Source: an uncultured SAR86 cluster bacterium (GTDB lineage Bacteria; Pseudomonadota; Gammaproteobacteria; Magnimaribacterales; AG-339-G14). Taken from it: 58,341 nt of DNA. Where the stretch lies: assembly GCA_902624765.1 (NCBI GenBank), contig CACNYO010000004.1:1-58341 (forward strand). The letters are read 5' to 3'. Both the position numbers and the translations under genes were made by a program. Under the pieces are notes generated by a model. That model ran no database searches. It saw only the letters and a program-made list of their open reading frames with translations, and had not been told where the DNA came from. This document shows positions 42,468 to 52,321 of the stretch, in pieces (the stretch's first letter is position 1; each line of letters starts with the position of its first letter).

Positions 42468-43550
42468 ATGAAAATTTTAAGGACTCCGGATAGTAGATTT
42501 AAAAACATAAAAGACTTTCCATATGAACCTAATTACACCGTCATAAAGACTCATGACGATTCTGATCTGAGAATACATCATTTAGATGAGGGTCCAAAGG
42601 ATGGTCCAATTCTTTTAGTGATGCACGGTCAGCCTGTATGGAGTTATTTGTACTCAAGGATGATTCCCTATCTTACTAACGCTGGAATTAGAGTCATTGC
42701 TCCTGATTTACCTGGCTATGGTAAATCAGATAAACCTGCATCAAGAGAAGACTATTCTTATCAACGACAAGTAGATTGGATGACTGATTGGATAAAAGCT
42801 AATAATTTAAATAATCTCACTTTTTTTGGCCAGGATTGGGGAGGACTTATCGGATTAAGGGTAGTTGCTAACCAACCAAATAGATTTCTTAAAGTAGCCA
42901 TGGGGAATACAGGTTTACCGTATAACCCTGATGTACCTCAAGACGTCATAGATAAAATCAAGGATTTTAGAAATAGTGATATAAAACTTAATCCAATATC
43001 TATGCAAAGAGAAATTAGAAAAATGGATGGTAAAAATATTTCAGGTAGCGATTCATCACATCATCCAGCTTTAAGTTTTATGTATTGGCAGAAACTATGC
43101 TGGGATACCAAAGATCTCCCTATTGGATTTATGATGTCGAGCATGATGGAAAAAAATTCACGCATTAAATTTTTAATTTATTTTATATTTCTTAGACTTG
43201 GCTTAAGAAAACTATTTCCCTTTAAATCAAATCTTGATGAAGCCTATGAAGCACCTTTCCCTGATCCATCCTATAAAATGGGTCCTAGAGCTATGCCTAG
43301 TCATGTACCGATGATTCCTGATCAATCATTAGAAGCGCAAAAGAAAGCAAGAGAATTTTATAAAAGTTGGCAGAAACCTTTTTTAAGTGTCTTTGCTGGC
43401 GATGATCCAGTTACTAATGGAGCTGAAAAAGATGTTTTAAAAATGTGTCCTAATGCAAAAAGTGCACCGAATATAGGAGGAGGGCATTTTTTTCAGTGGA
43501 CTAAAGCAAAAAAACTATCAAATATTCTCATTGATTTCATAAAAGAGTAA
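42468..43550 (+). CDS. Alpha/beta hydrolase, haloalkane dehalogenase subfamily I-like
   Basis: 'HGQPVWSYLYSRMIPYLTNAGIRVIAPDLPGYGKSDKP', nucleophile context 'FFGQDWGGLIGL', C-terminal 'GGGHFFQW'. Resembles DhlA-type enzymes. Confidence 0.8.
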   Translation: MKILRTPDSRFKNIKDFPYEPNYTVIKTHDDSDLRIHHLDEGPKDGPILLVMHGQPVWSYLYSRMIPYLTNAGIRVIAPDLPGYGKSDKPASREDYSYQRQVDWMTDWIKANNLNNLTFFGQDWGGLIGLRVVANQPNRFLKVAMGNTGLPYNPDVPQDVIDKIKDFRNSDIKLNPISMQREIRKMDGKNISGSDSSHHPALSFMYWQKLCWDTKDLPIGFMMSSMMEKNSRIKFLIYFIFLRLGLRKLFPFKSNLDEAYEAPFPDPSYKMGPRAMPSHVPMIPDQSLEAQKKAREFYKSWQKPFLSVFAGDDPVTNGAEKDVLKMCPNAKSAPNIGGGHFFQWTKAKKLSNILIDFIKE

Positions 43551-43556
43551 TAACTC

Positions 43557-44018
43557 ATGTTTGCTATGTTGTTTCCCAAGATTGCTGATAATAATTATCT
43601 TGGTTCTAGATTGGTGGTTTATATTTTTACTCCATTTCTTTTATTGATGACCTGGAGATCGATTATTCATCTCTTCTATGTAGAATTTGGTCTGCACAAC
43701 ATAGCAAATATTATTGTGATAGAGGGCTCTCCTGATCCAATGCCAGTTATCTATGCATTTTCTTCGCTATGGGGATTAATTCAATTATTATTTTGTGCTT
43801 TTTCTTGGGTGATTCTTTTCAGATATAAATCTCTCTTACCTTTAACTATTTTAGTTTTTTTAATTGAATGGTCAGTAAGAGTTATAAATGCTCCAAATTC
43901 TCCTCTTAATTTAGCTGAATATAAAACCGGAACAACTCTGGGAATTGAATCCGCTCCTTTTGTTACTGCTTTCTTATTAATTTTATTTATTGCTTCACTT
44001 TTAAAAGGGAAATCTTGA
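43557..44018 (+). CDS. Uncharacterised multi-TM membrane protein
   Basis: 153 aa, about 4 hydrophobic segments; co-directional in the cluster. Confidence 0.6.
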   Translation: MFAMLFPKIADNNYLGSRLVVYIFTPFLLLMTWRSIIHLFYVEFGLHNIANIIVIEGSPDPMPVIYAFSSLWGLIQLLFCAFSWVILFRYKSLLPLTILVFLIEWSVRVINAPNSPLNLAEYKTGTTLGIESAPFVTAFLLILFIASLLKGKS

Positions 44019-44019
44019 T

Positions 44020-45081
44020 ATGAAAAAAATTATTACCTATCTAATTTTGGTTATTTTTATAATCGCTGGAATATTATTTTTCCTAACTAGAGTACCGGCC
44101 GTACAAGATGCATTATTTCAACGACTTGCTCAAAGCTTAATAAACACCGCACCAAATATTTTTCCAGAAGAAGATTCTTTAAGTGCTTTGGTGTGCGGTT
44201 CAAAGTCTCCTCTACCACATCCAACTAGAGCAGAGACTTGTGTAATGATAAAAGCTGGAGAGGAAACTTTCATTTTTGATGTTGGAAATAAAAGTATAGA
44301 TAATTTAAGAAATTGGCGTGTTCCTTTGACCCAATTAAATGGTATTTTCATTTCTCATCTTCACTCTGATCATATTGCTGAACTTCCTGAAATACATATG
44401 TGGAATTGGGTAGGAACAGATCGACAGTCTAAATTGAAAGTGTACGGTCCTGAGGGGATAAATCAGGTTCTTAACGGATTCACTGAAGCTTATTCCTTAG
44501 ATTGGAAATATCGTAATGACCATCATGGCGATAAATTTGCTCCTTTAAAAGTAGCAGGTTTTGATGGATACGAAATAACTGACTTTAGCGAGCCTGTTTA
44601 CGAATCTAATGGAATTGTAATTACAGCTTTCTTGGTTGACCACAAACCGATCGATCCTTCATTGTCTTTTAAGATTGAATACAAAGGAAGATCTATCGTT
44701 TTAAGCGGAGATACTGTTTATTCAGAAGCAATCTTAAATAATTCAAAAAATGTTGATGTCTTATTCCACGAGGCCTTTCATAAAGGGACTTTGGATATGA
44801 TGTATAACGCTCTTCCTATGAATTCCTCCTCTAGGATTGCGCTTATAGATATACAAAATTACCATACCAATACTATTGAAGTTGCTAATCTAGCGAAAGA
44901 AGCTAACGTTGGCCATCTTGTTTATTACCATTTGATTCCCGCTCCGAGAACAAATTTAGTTGCAGATATTTTTACTAGAGGAATAGATGATATTCTTTCA
45001 AATTGGACTTTATCTGACGACGGAACAATGGTTATATTACCTGTAGATTCGAAAGAAATTATTATTTCGTCAATTAACTAG
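44020..45081 (+). CDS. Membrane-anchored MBL-fold metallo-hydrolase (RNase Z/arylsulfatase-like)
   Basis: N-terminal TM, then 'FISHLHSDHIAELPEI', 'VLSGDTVYSEAI', 'HLVYYHLIPAP'. Confidence 0.87.
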   Translation: MKKIITYLILVIFIIAGILFFLTRVPAVQDALFQRLAQSLINTAPNIFPEEDSLSALVCGSKSPLPHPTRAETCVMIKAGEETFIFDVGNKSIDNLRNWRVPLTQLNGIFISHLHSDHIAELPEIHMWNWVGTDRQSKLKVYGPEGINQVLNGFTEAYSLDWKYRNDHHGDKFAPLKVAGFDGYEITDFSEPVYESNGIVITAFLVDHKPIDPSLSFKIEYKGRSIVLSGDTVYSEAILNNSKNVDVLFHEAFHKGTLDMMYNALPMNSSSRIALIDIQNYHTNTIEVANLAKEANVGHLVYYHLIPAPRTNLVADIFTRGIDDILSNWTLSDDGTMVILPVDSKEIIISSIN

Positions 45082-45088
45082 GAGAGTT

Positions 45089-46060
45089 ATGAAAACAAAA
45101 ATTACTGAACTTTTTGATATAGAGCATCCAATTATTCAAGGTGGCATGCACTATGTTGGATTTGCTGAATTGGCAGCTGCTGTATCAAATGCTGGTGGCT
45201 TAGGAATAATCACTGGTCTTACTCAAGGTACTCCAGAAAAGTTAGCAAATGAAATAGCTAAATGTAAGGATATGACCGATAAACCTTTTGGTGTGAATTT
45301 AACTTTCTTACCTTCGTTAACTCCACCAGATTATCCAGGCCTTATTAAAGTTATTGTAGAAGGCGGAGTTAAAATAGTAGAAACAGCTGGAAGAAGTCCT
45401 GCCGAATATATGCCTGCCTTAAAAGATGCTGGAATTAAAGTTATTCATAAGTGTACATCTGTAAGACACTCATTGAAGGCTCAAAGCGTTGGATGCGATG
45501 CTATATCTGTTGATGGATTTGAATGTGGAGGTCATCCAGGTGAGGATGATATTCCTAACTTTATTTTGTTACCAAGAGCAGCAGATGAATTAGAAATTCC
45601 TTTTGTTGCCTCTGGGGGAATGGCTGATGCCCGAAGTTTAGTCGCGGCTATGGCTCTAGGGGCTGAGGGTATGAATATGGGAACAAGATTCATAGCAACT
45701 GAAGAAGCTCCAGTTCATGAAAACGTCAAAAAAGCTATTGTAAATGCCTCTGAATTAGATACAAGATTAATTATGCGATCTCTTACAAATACTGAGAGGG
45801 TATTGGCAAATCCTGCGGTTGATAGATTAATGGAAAAAGAAAAAGCCCTTGGAGAAAAGCTTACATTCTCTGATATTGTTGACGAAGTTGCAGGTGTCTA
45901 TCCTACGATTATGTTGGATGGTGATATGGATGCTGGAGCTTGGTCTTGCGGTATGGTTGCAGGTCTGGTTTATGATATTCCAAGTGTAAAAGAACTTATC
46001 GATAGGATAGTGAATGAAGCTGAAAAAATCATTCAATCAAAACTAAAACAAGCTGTTTGA
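45089..46060 (+). CDS. Nitronate monooxygenase family protein
   Basis: 'HPIIQGGMHYVGFAELAAAVSNAGGLGIITG', 'GFECGGHPGEDD', 'VASGGMADARSLVAAMALGAEGMNMGTRFIAT'. Confidence 0.9.
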   Translation: MKTKITELFDIEHPIIQGGMHYVGFAELAAAVSNAGGLGIITGLTQGTPEKLANEIAKCKDMTDKPFGVNLTFLPSLTPPDYPGLIKVIVEGGVKIVETAGRSPAEYMPALKDAGIKVIHKCTSVRHSLKAQSVGCDAISVDGFECGGHPGEDDIPNFILLPRAADELEIPFVASGGMADARSLVAAMALGAEGMNMGTRFIATEEAPVHENVKKAIVNASELDTRLIMRSLTNTERVLANPAVDRLMEKEKALGEKLTFSDIVDEVAGVYPTIMLDGDMDAGAWSCGMVAGLVYDIPSVKELIDRIVNEAEKIIQSKLKQAV

Positions 46061-46476
46061 TGAAGTTTGAAAATAAAGTGATGCCAAATGATGAACAAAT
46101 GGCAGAATTTCTCAATCCTGGAAATGATGAACCAATTTATATGGTGAATCTTCTCAAGTTTAAAGATAAAGCTGAATATCCTGATAAGAGAGAGACAGAT
46201 TTATCAGGAAGAGAAGCGTATGCTATATATTCAGAGGAAGTGCAACATCATCTAGCTAAAGTTGGGGCAACAGCTATATTTGGTGCTAATGTTAAGAGAT
46301 TAATGTTGGGCGAAGTAGAAGAACTTTGGGATTCTGTTGCGATAGCTTCTTATCCAAACAGAAAAGCAATGTTAGATATGATTTCTGATCCAGATTATAT
46401 AAAAAGCGCACAACATAGAGTTGCTGGATTGAAGGGTCAGTTAAACATTGAAACAGTAATTCCCTTGGAGAAATGA
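46057..46476 (+). CDS. DUF1330-like protein
   Basis: 'YMVNLLKFKDKAEYP...GREAYAIYSEEVQHHLAKVGATAIFGANVKRLMLG.EELWDSVAIASYPNRKAMLDMISDPDY'. Confidence 0.78.
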   Translation: MMKFENKVMPNDEQMAEFLNPGNDEPIYMVNLLKFKDKAEYPDKRETDLSGREAYAIYSEEVQHHLAKVGATAIFGANVKRLMLGEVEELWDSVAIASYPNRKAMLDMISDPDYIKSAQHRVAGLKGQLNIETVIPLEK

Positions 46477-46612
46477 CTAAATTAAAAGATGCTTATCTAT
46501 TTTCCTTAGTAGCACTTTTTCTATTCTCATGCATTGTATGAAAAACGGTAAAAGATATTTTGAAAAATCCTAGTTTAGAATTTTTGCTTAATTTATTTCC
46601 AAGATCTTAAAT

Positions 46613-47101
46613 TTGGAGTTAATCAACTTAAAAATTATTAAAGATGAAAAAATCTTTTCTTCTTTTCATGAAATCAATAAACAGCAAGTTCCTAAAGTTG
46701 GTTCTGTATCTCTACAAGAATTTATAAATTTAATAAAAATATCAGATATTTCTTATGGAATTATAAAGAAGGGTATATGTTTGGGTTTTGTTATCTGTCT
46801 TAGAGAAAACACTAATTATCAATCTATCAATTATAAATTTTTCCAAAAAAGACATAAAAAATTTTTCTATATTGATCGAATTGCAATAGCAACCAAATAC
46901 CAGTCTTCAGGTATTGGGAGTAATCTCTATAACAAATTATTATTTATTAAAGAAAAATTTAATATACCTTTATGTGCAGAGGTGAATATTGATCCACCTA
47001 ATGAGTTATCTATTAATTTTCACAGAAAGCATGGATTTTCTGAAATCATTGAAAGCACTATAAAAGAAGGGTATTCGGTTGTTTATATGGAAGTTTGTTA
47101 A
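46613..47101 (+). CDS. GNAT family N-acetyltransferase
   Basis: 'FYIDRIAIATKYQSSGIGSNLYNKLLFIKEK', 'INFHRKHGFSEI'; TTG start uncertain. Confidence 0.75.
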   Translation: MELINLKIIKDEKIFSSFHEINKQQVPKVGSVSLQEFINLIKISDISYGIIKKGICLGFVICLRENTNYQSINYKFFQKRHKKFFYIDRIAIATKYQSSGIGSNLYNKLLFIKEKFNIPLCAEVNIDPPNELSINFHRKHGFSEIIESTIKEGYSVVYMEVC

Positions 47102-47144
47102 TTTATCTTACTTTACATAATATATATTATACGAATATGTAATA

Positions 47145-48146
47145 CTAATTAATTTCTACGTTTAAAGAATCTACTACTTTTCCTTTATTAGACATTAGTT
47201 CCAAAACTACTTCATCTTTAAATATACGAACAATTCCAAAATTAGCTTTCCTGTAGGTTGAACCTATTCTTAGAGGACCTTTCTCTTCTGTATTAAATGG
47301 AATTGGTAGATTTAATGAACTAGATGTGAATTCATAAATAATATTATTATCATCAGTCTCAAAGCGATAAAAACCACCTCTATGCCTGTCTCCAGAAAGT
47401 ATAAAAAGATTAGATACATCAGATTCATCAATGAGTTTAAAGAGTCTTTCTCTCTCTAAAGGAAACTTATCCCATGATTCCCATCCATGCCCTAAGCTCA
47501 AAATCTGCAAACTAGATAAGATAAATTTGATATCACTATCTTCATTCAGTTTTTCCTTAAGCCATTGCCACTGTTTTTTCCCCAATAATGTCTTTTCAGG
47601 ATCGAAATCTTCAACGTACCTCTCTTTTCCTTCTTTATTAAATTCATCTGTTAATTTCCATTGCGATTTAAAGAATCTGTTATCTAAAAATAATAAATGA
47701 ACCTTCAGGCCATCTTTTTGGATCATTTTATCGAAATAAAGACCATCTCTTAGTCTGCGGGGATCATTAGAGGAGATTTGCCAAGTCTCTAAAAAAAGTT
47801 CTTTTGCTCTGTCTTTGTAGCGATAATTGGAACCACCATCGTTTAATCCAAAATCATGATCATCCCAAATAAACTCTGTACTTACATTTTTTAAAAAGTC
47901 TTCTAGATTATCGAGCTGTTGTTTATAGGTTCTGATAAGTTTATCTAATTCTCCATCTTTTTGATCTCCGTAGACGTTATCTCCAATAAACATAAATAGA
48001 TCCAACTCTTTCTTCTCTATGGTCTTTAGAATAGCCATGCTTCTGTCTTGATGAAGACAGGAGCCAAAACCTAAGGTAATTATCTCTTGTGTTGAATATA
48101 AATTAACTGAGATAAGAAAAAGGAAAAGAAAATGAATAATTTTCAT
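47145..48146 (-). CDS. Exported PhoD-like alkaline phosphatase family protein
   Basis: Signal peptide; 'LGFGSCLHQD', 'MFIGDNVYGDQ', 'EFIWDDHDFGLNDG', 'LSGDRHRGGFYR'. Confidence 0.85.
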   Translation of the reverse strand: MKIIHFLFLFLISVNLYSTQEIITLGFGSCLHQDRSMAILKTIEKKELDLFMFIGDNVYGDQKDGELDKLIRTYKQQLDNLEDFLKNVSTEFIWDDHDFGLNDGGSNYRYKDRAKELFLETWQISSNDPRRLRDGLYFDKMIQKDGLKVHLLFLDNRFFKSQWKLTDEFNKEGKERYVEDFDPEKTLLGKKQWQWLKEKLNEDSDIKFILSSLQILSLGHGWESWDKFPLERERLFKLIDESDVSNLFILSGDRHRGGFYRFETDDNNIIYEFTSSSLNLPIPFNTEEKGPLRIGSTYRKANFGIVRIFKDEVVLELMSNKGKVVDSLNVEIN

Positions 48147-48243
48147 TAAATGATCATAGACGATAAGGAAAAATAGTAAATTGAAAACTGCTTTAAATTA
48201 TCAAAAAAAATAACTTATACTTAAAGAATTAAAGGAGAAAATT

Positions 48244-48615
48244 ATGGAAATGATAATAGGATACACCTTACTGTTAGCCTTGTTTCAAATTTGGCTTATC
48301 CCGATGATGTTGAATTCTAAAAATTTGAATTGGCAACTTTCTAACAGAGATAATGAGCCTGAACACCCGCCCTCTTTAATGCTTTCTAGAGCTACGAAGG
48401 CGAAAGATAATTTGAAAGAAACTCTCCCAATTTTTCTTGCTTTAGCTGTTTGGTCTATTGCTGTAGGAGAAGATATTAGCGTTTTAGCAATGTGGTGGCT
48501 AATCTTGAGAGTAGCTCATGGAGCTTTATACATGGCTGGCATAGGTATCGTAAGAACGCTGGTTTGGCTTCCGTCAACAATTATTCTTATTATGATGGCA
48601 TTAGCGTTAATTTAA
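48244..48615 (+). CDS. MAPEG family membrane protein
   Basis: 'NRDNEPEHPPSLMLSRATKAKDNLKETLPIFLALAVW', 4-TM size. Confidence 0.82.
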   Translation: MEMIIGYTLLLALFQIWLIPMMLNSKNLNWQLSNRDNEPEHPPSLMLSRATKAKDNLKETLPIFLALAVWSIAVGEDISVLAMWWLILRVAHGALYMAGIGIVRTLVWLPSTIILIMMALALI

Positions 48616-48618
48616 AAA

Positions 48619-49479
48619 ATGTACTCAAAAAAACATATCAAAATTAAAGGGAAAGAAATGGCCTATGTTGACAAAGGTCAAGGAGATCCAATCGTTTTTT
48701 TGCATGGAAATCCAACCTCATCTTATTTGTGGAGAAATATAGCTCCTCATGTAGAAGGGTTAGGACGAATAATAATGCCTGATCTTATTGGTATGGGAGA
48801 CTCAGAAAAACTAAACAATGTTGATGATCCAGGATACAAATATCATGGGCAATATGATTATTTAACTTCATTTTTAGAGGAAATGAATCTTGGAAACAAT
48901 GTTCATCTAGTTATTCATGATTGGGGTTCTGCTATGGGTTTTCAATTTGCAAGAGAAAATTCTGAGAGAATAAAATCCATAACATTCATGGAAGCAATAG
49001 TAATGCCTATGGTTTGGGATCAATGGCCTGAAATGGCAAGAAAGATCTTTGGTCTCTATAGATCTGAGGCTGGTGAAGAATTAATTCTTGAAAAGAATTA
49101 TTTTGTAGAAAAGATTTTATTTTTGGATGCACCTAATCTTTCTGAAGATGATAAAAATGAATATAGGAGACCCTTTGTTGATAGTGGAGAAAGTAGACGC
49201 CCTACTCTAACTTGGCCAAGACAAATTCCTCTTGAAGGTGAACCTCCTGAGGTTGTAGATGAAGTACAAAAAAATGCTGATTTTCATAAAGATTCTGATA
49301 TTCCTAAACTTTTTATTAATGCTGATCCAGGATCAATTCTTATCGGTGATCAGAGGGAATTTGTACGAAGTTGGAAAAATCTTTCAGAAGTAACAGTAAA
49401 AGGAAATCACTTTATTCAGGAAACATCTCCAGAACAGATAGGAAAAAATTTAGCTAACTTTTTAGAGTCAATTGCTTAA
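48619..49479 (+). CDS. Haloalkane dehalogenase, subfamily II (LinB/DhaA-like)
   Basis: 'FLHGNPTSSYLWRNIAPHVEGLGRIIMPDLIGMGDSEKL', nucleophile 'IHDWGSAMGFQFA', 'FMEAIVMPMVWDQWPE', 'ESRRPTLTWPRQIPLEGEP', catalytic His 'GNHFIQE'. Very close pattern match to recalled LinB sequence. Confidence 0.92.
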   Translation: MYSKKHIKIKGKEMAYVDKGQGDPIVFLHGNPTSSYLWRNIAPHVEGLGRIIMPDLIGMGDSEKLNNVDDPGYKYHGQYDYLTSFLEEMNLGNNVHLVIHDWGSAMGFQFARENSERIKSITFMEAIVMPMVWDQWPEMARKIFGLYRSEAGEELILEKNYFVEKILFLDAPNLSEDDKNEYRRPFVDSGESRRPTLTWPRQIPLEGEPPEVVDEVQKNADFHKDSDIPKLFINADPGSILIGDQREFVRSWKNLSEVTVKGNHFIQETSPEQIGKNLANFLESIA

Positions 49480-49531
49480 AACTTTAGGTTTTCATTTTGT
49501 CTTCAAGCTATAAGAAGTTCTCTCTACCTAA

Positions 49532-49560
49532 AAAAATACCCGAATAAATCGGGTATTTTT
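49532..49560. terminator. Bidirectional Rho-independent terminator
   Basis: AAAAATACCCGA-ATAAA-TCGGGTATTTTT: 12-bp stem with flanking A/T tracts between convergent genes. Confidence 0.9.
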
Positions 49561-49574
49561 ATATAAAGCTGTCT

Positions 49575-50300
49575 TTATCTTTCGTTAGGATATGCTTTTA
49601 CAAATTGAGCCATTCTCGTTTGAACATTTGTTCTAATATCTTCAACTTTATTTAGATAAGTTTGATAGTCCCTCGAACTAAATGCAGTTTTCATAGAGTT
49701 TGTAAGTTCACTTAAAGAATTAGAGCCCAAGAATATCATATGGGAGTAGTATTTATTTCCAAATAGAATTCGATTGATTCCAAAAGAACCTACGCTTTCT
49801 TGTGATTCCATAAAATCTTTCCAAGCTTTCAAATATTTTGCTTCTTCTCCAGATTCAACTTTAATGTCAACGTTTGCAAAAACTGTATCCGTTCTCCAAT
49901 CACCAGATTCAAGAACTAATTCAGTAACAAAATTGTAATACTTATGTGAATTAGAATGATTATCCATTGCCTTAATCATCTGAGCTGATTCTTGACAAGC
50001 TCCAAAGATAGATCTACCAGCTAACATTTGATCGAAATCATCATACACTACAAGTATTAGATGAGAGTGACCTCCTCCACCTAGTGCGTAAAGACCAATA
50101 TTAACTCCTGATTTCTCTCTCCAATCTTGCGCACAAGAGGAACTATCGAATTTATCAACTGTTGCTACAAATGATATTGGATCAGTGACATCAAAATAAT
50201 GGAATTCAGCCACTACATTGCCTGGTCTGATTTCATGATCATTTGAAAATATGTTCAATGAAAAAATAGTAATTAACATTGATAATAAAATTTTTCTCAT
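49575..50300 (-). CDS. Exported protein of unknown function, paralog A of a three-member local family
   Basis: Signal peptide; 'FHYFDVTDPISFVATVDKFDSSSC' and second module 'ANVDIKVESGEEAKYLKAWKDFMES'; similar to 53039..53746. Confidence 0.85.
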   Translation of the reverse strand: MRKILLSMLITIFSLNIFSNDHEIRPGNVVAEFHYFDVTDPISFVATVDKFDSSSCAQDWREKSGVNIGLYALGGGGHSHLILVVYDDFDQMLAGRSIFGACQESAQMIKAMDNHSNSHKYYNFVTELVLESGDWRTDTVFANVDIKVESGEEAKYLKAWKDFMESQESVGSFGINRILFGNKYYSHMIFLGSNSLSELTNSMKTAFSSRDYQTYLNKVEDIRTNVQTRMAQFVKAYPNER

Positions 50301-50385
50301 ATTTATTCTCCTTTAAAAAAATTAATTATGAACTATTTAATCCATCCATTGAAAACATTATTAAAATTAATTTATGAAAGTTAAA

Positions 50386-51192
50386 TTATTCTATATCTCT
50401 AAAATTTGGTTTTCTTTTCTGAATAAATGCCGTGACTCCTTCTTTGAAAACATCACCATCACAAAGAACTCGTTGAGTATCTCTTTCATAATCAAGTTGC
50501 TCGTTAAGAGTATTTTTAAGAGCATTATCATGTGCCCTTACAATAGCTTTTAATCCAGTAATAGCTCCATTAGCTAATTGAATTGCATACTCTATTGCCT
50601 TTTGTTTTAACTCATCATCAGGAATTACTTCATAAACTAATCCCCAATTTAATGCTTTATTTGAATCTATGTCCTCTCCTAAAAGAGCCATCCCATTTGC
50701 CCTTGCTCTTCCAAGCAAATTGGGAATAAGCCACGATGCACCCACATCAGAAATAATTCCTAATTGAGGTCCAAAGACAAGTTTGAATTTAGCAGACTCA
50801 GATGCAATTATTAAATCTCCGCAAAGAGCTAAACCAACTCCTCCTCCAGCAGATATACCGTTAATTGCATTTACTACTGGTTTTGGACAATCAACAATCT
50901 TTCTAACCAAAGGATTAAATCCTATCTCCATTGCATTAGCAGTAGACTCTCCTGGTGACCATTTCGGATCGCTAGGCCAACCTCCTCCAGCTAAATCAGC
51001 CCCGCTGCAGAACCCTCTACCTTCTCCAGTAATAATTACAGATCTTATTGAATTATCTTCATAAATTTCATTGAAAGCATCTAACAAAGAATCTACGAGT
51101 TCTTTATTTAAACTATTTAAAACCTCCGGTCTATTAAGGGTAAGTACTGATACGCCCTCTTTTAATTTATCTTTTTTTAGTACATCACTCAT
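50386..51192 (-). CDS. Enoyl-CoA hydratase/isomerase family protein
   Basis: 'GEGRGFCSGADLAGG', 'INGISAGGGVGLALCGDLIIASESAKFKLVFGPQLGIISDVGASWLIPNLLGRARA'. Confidence 0.92.
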   Translation of the reverse strand: MSDVLKKDKLKEGVSVLTLNRPEVLNSLNKELVDSLLDAFNEIYEDNSIRSVIITGEGRGFCSGADLAGGGWPSDPKWSPGESTANAMEIGFNPLVRKIVDCPKPVVNAINGISAGGGVGLALCGDLIIASESAKFKLVFGPQLGIISDVGASWLIPNLLGRARANGMALLGEDIDSNKALNWGLVYEVIPDDELKQKAIEYAIQLANGAITGLKAIVRAHDNALKNTLNEQLDYERDTQRVLCDGDVFKEGVTAFIQKRKPNFRDIE

Positions 51193-52213
51193 TTGCTACT
51201 CCTTTGACGTTAATAATATGATTATAAATCTCAGAAGCAATAAATTCATATTGTTCTTTTACAAACTCATGACCAACTCCCTCAAGAGCTATGAACTTAG
51301 AGTCATTTATCAATGAGTGAGTTTTTTTGCCGTGGTCGAAAGGTATCAAGGGATCTTCAGTTCCATGAATTACAAGTGAAGATATATTTATGTTTGGTAA
51401 TGTGTTTAGTCTATTCTCTGAAGCTCCCACTGCCAGCATGTGTCCAGAGTTAGAATTCTCTCCATGAATTAAAATCCTGTTCACTCTTTCAAGATACTTA
51501 GATTGGTTAAAATCATATTTAGATCCAGTTTGTTTTTCGTAAATATGCAAAATAGACTCGCGCTGCTTATTTTGAAAGTTTAAGAGAGCAGATTGCTTTA
51601 TAGCTTCTACAAAAAAAGGTTCCGGTCCTTTTAGACCCTCAACATTGAAACCTGGCGATGACATCCAAGAGGTCAAGGAAAGAATATTATCTGGATAATC
51701 TATTGCAGTTTGTTGAGCAATCATACCGCCCATTGATACACCAAGAATATGAAATTTATCTATACCTAAATTATTCATGAGACTTATAGCGTCAGCAGAC
51801 ATATCTTTAATATTATAAGAAGATGGCAAACCTTCAATATTGAATCTACCCTCTTCATCTAACATTGATCCAAAGATTAAATTTACAAACCAATTTTTTA
51901 TAAAATTTGGGGAAATTTTTATTAATTTTATTAAAAAATTTTCATTATTTATCCAAGTTGATCTTCCTGTATCTCTGTTGTCATAAATAACAACATATAG
52001 ACCTTTATCTACTAATTCATTTATAAAATCTTCTGGCCAGTGCTGACTATTAGCATTTAATCCCATGATCATAAGTAACGGTGGGTCAGATTCTTTTCCA
52101 AATGAATCCCACCAAATATCAATATCATTAGCCTTTGATATTTGTCCTGAATTTAAAGAAAGGGAAATAGAGAATAAAAAATATAAAGGAAATAAATAAG
52201 ATAAATTTTTCAT
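51185..52213 (-). CDS. Exported alpha/beta hydrolase
   Basis: Signal peptide; 'MIMGLNANSQHWP', 'VVIYDNRDTGRST', nucleophile elbow 'GVSMGGMIAQ', 'VIHGTEDPLIPFDHGKKTH'. Confidence 0.87.
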   Translation of the reverse strand: MKNLSYLFPLYFLFSISLSLNSGQISKANDIDIWWDSFGKESDPPLLMIMGLNANSQHWPEDFINELVDKGLYVVIYDNRDTGRSTWINNENFLIKLIKISPNFIKNWFVNLIFGSMLDEEGRFNIEGLPSSYNIKDMSADAISLMNNLGIDKFHILGVSMGGMIAQQTAIDYPDNILSLTSWMSSPGFNVEGLKGPEPFFVEAIKQSALLNFQNKQRESILHIYEKQTGSKYDFNQSKYLERVNRILIHGENSNSGHMLAVGASENRLNTLPNINISSLVIHGTEDPLIPFDHGKKTHSLINDSKFIALEGVGHEFVKEQYEFIASEIYNHIINVKGVANE

Positions 52214-52321
52214 TAGATTTCTAACTTATACATTAATCAATTTGCCATATTTTTGGAGTTTTTTTTCGTTACATTAGTGTTATTAATGATATATATTAAA
52301 AGTTCTAATATAGGAGATATT

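Noticed and set aside
47101-47144. AT-rich palindrome-like stretch (aatatatatta) between convergent GNAT and PhoD-like genes
   Set aside because: No GC-stabilised stem; in a sequence this AT-rich such patterns are expected by chance.
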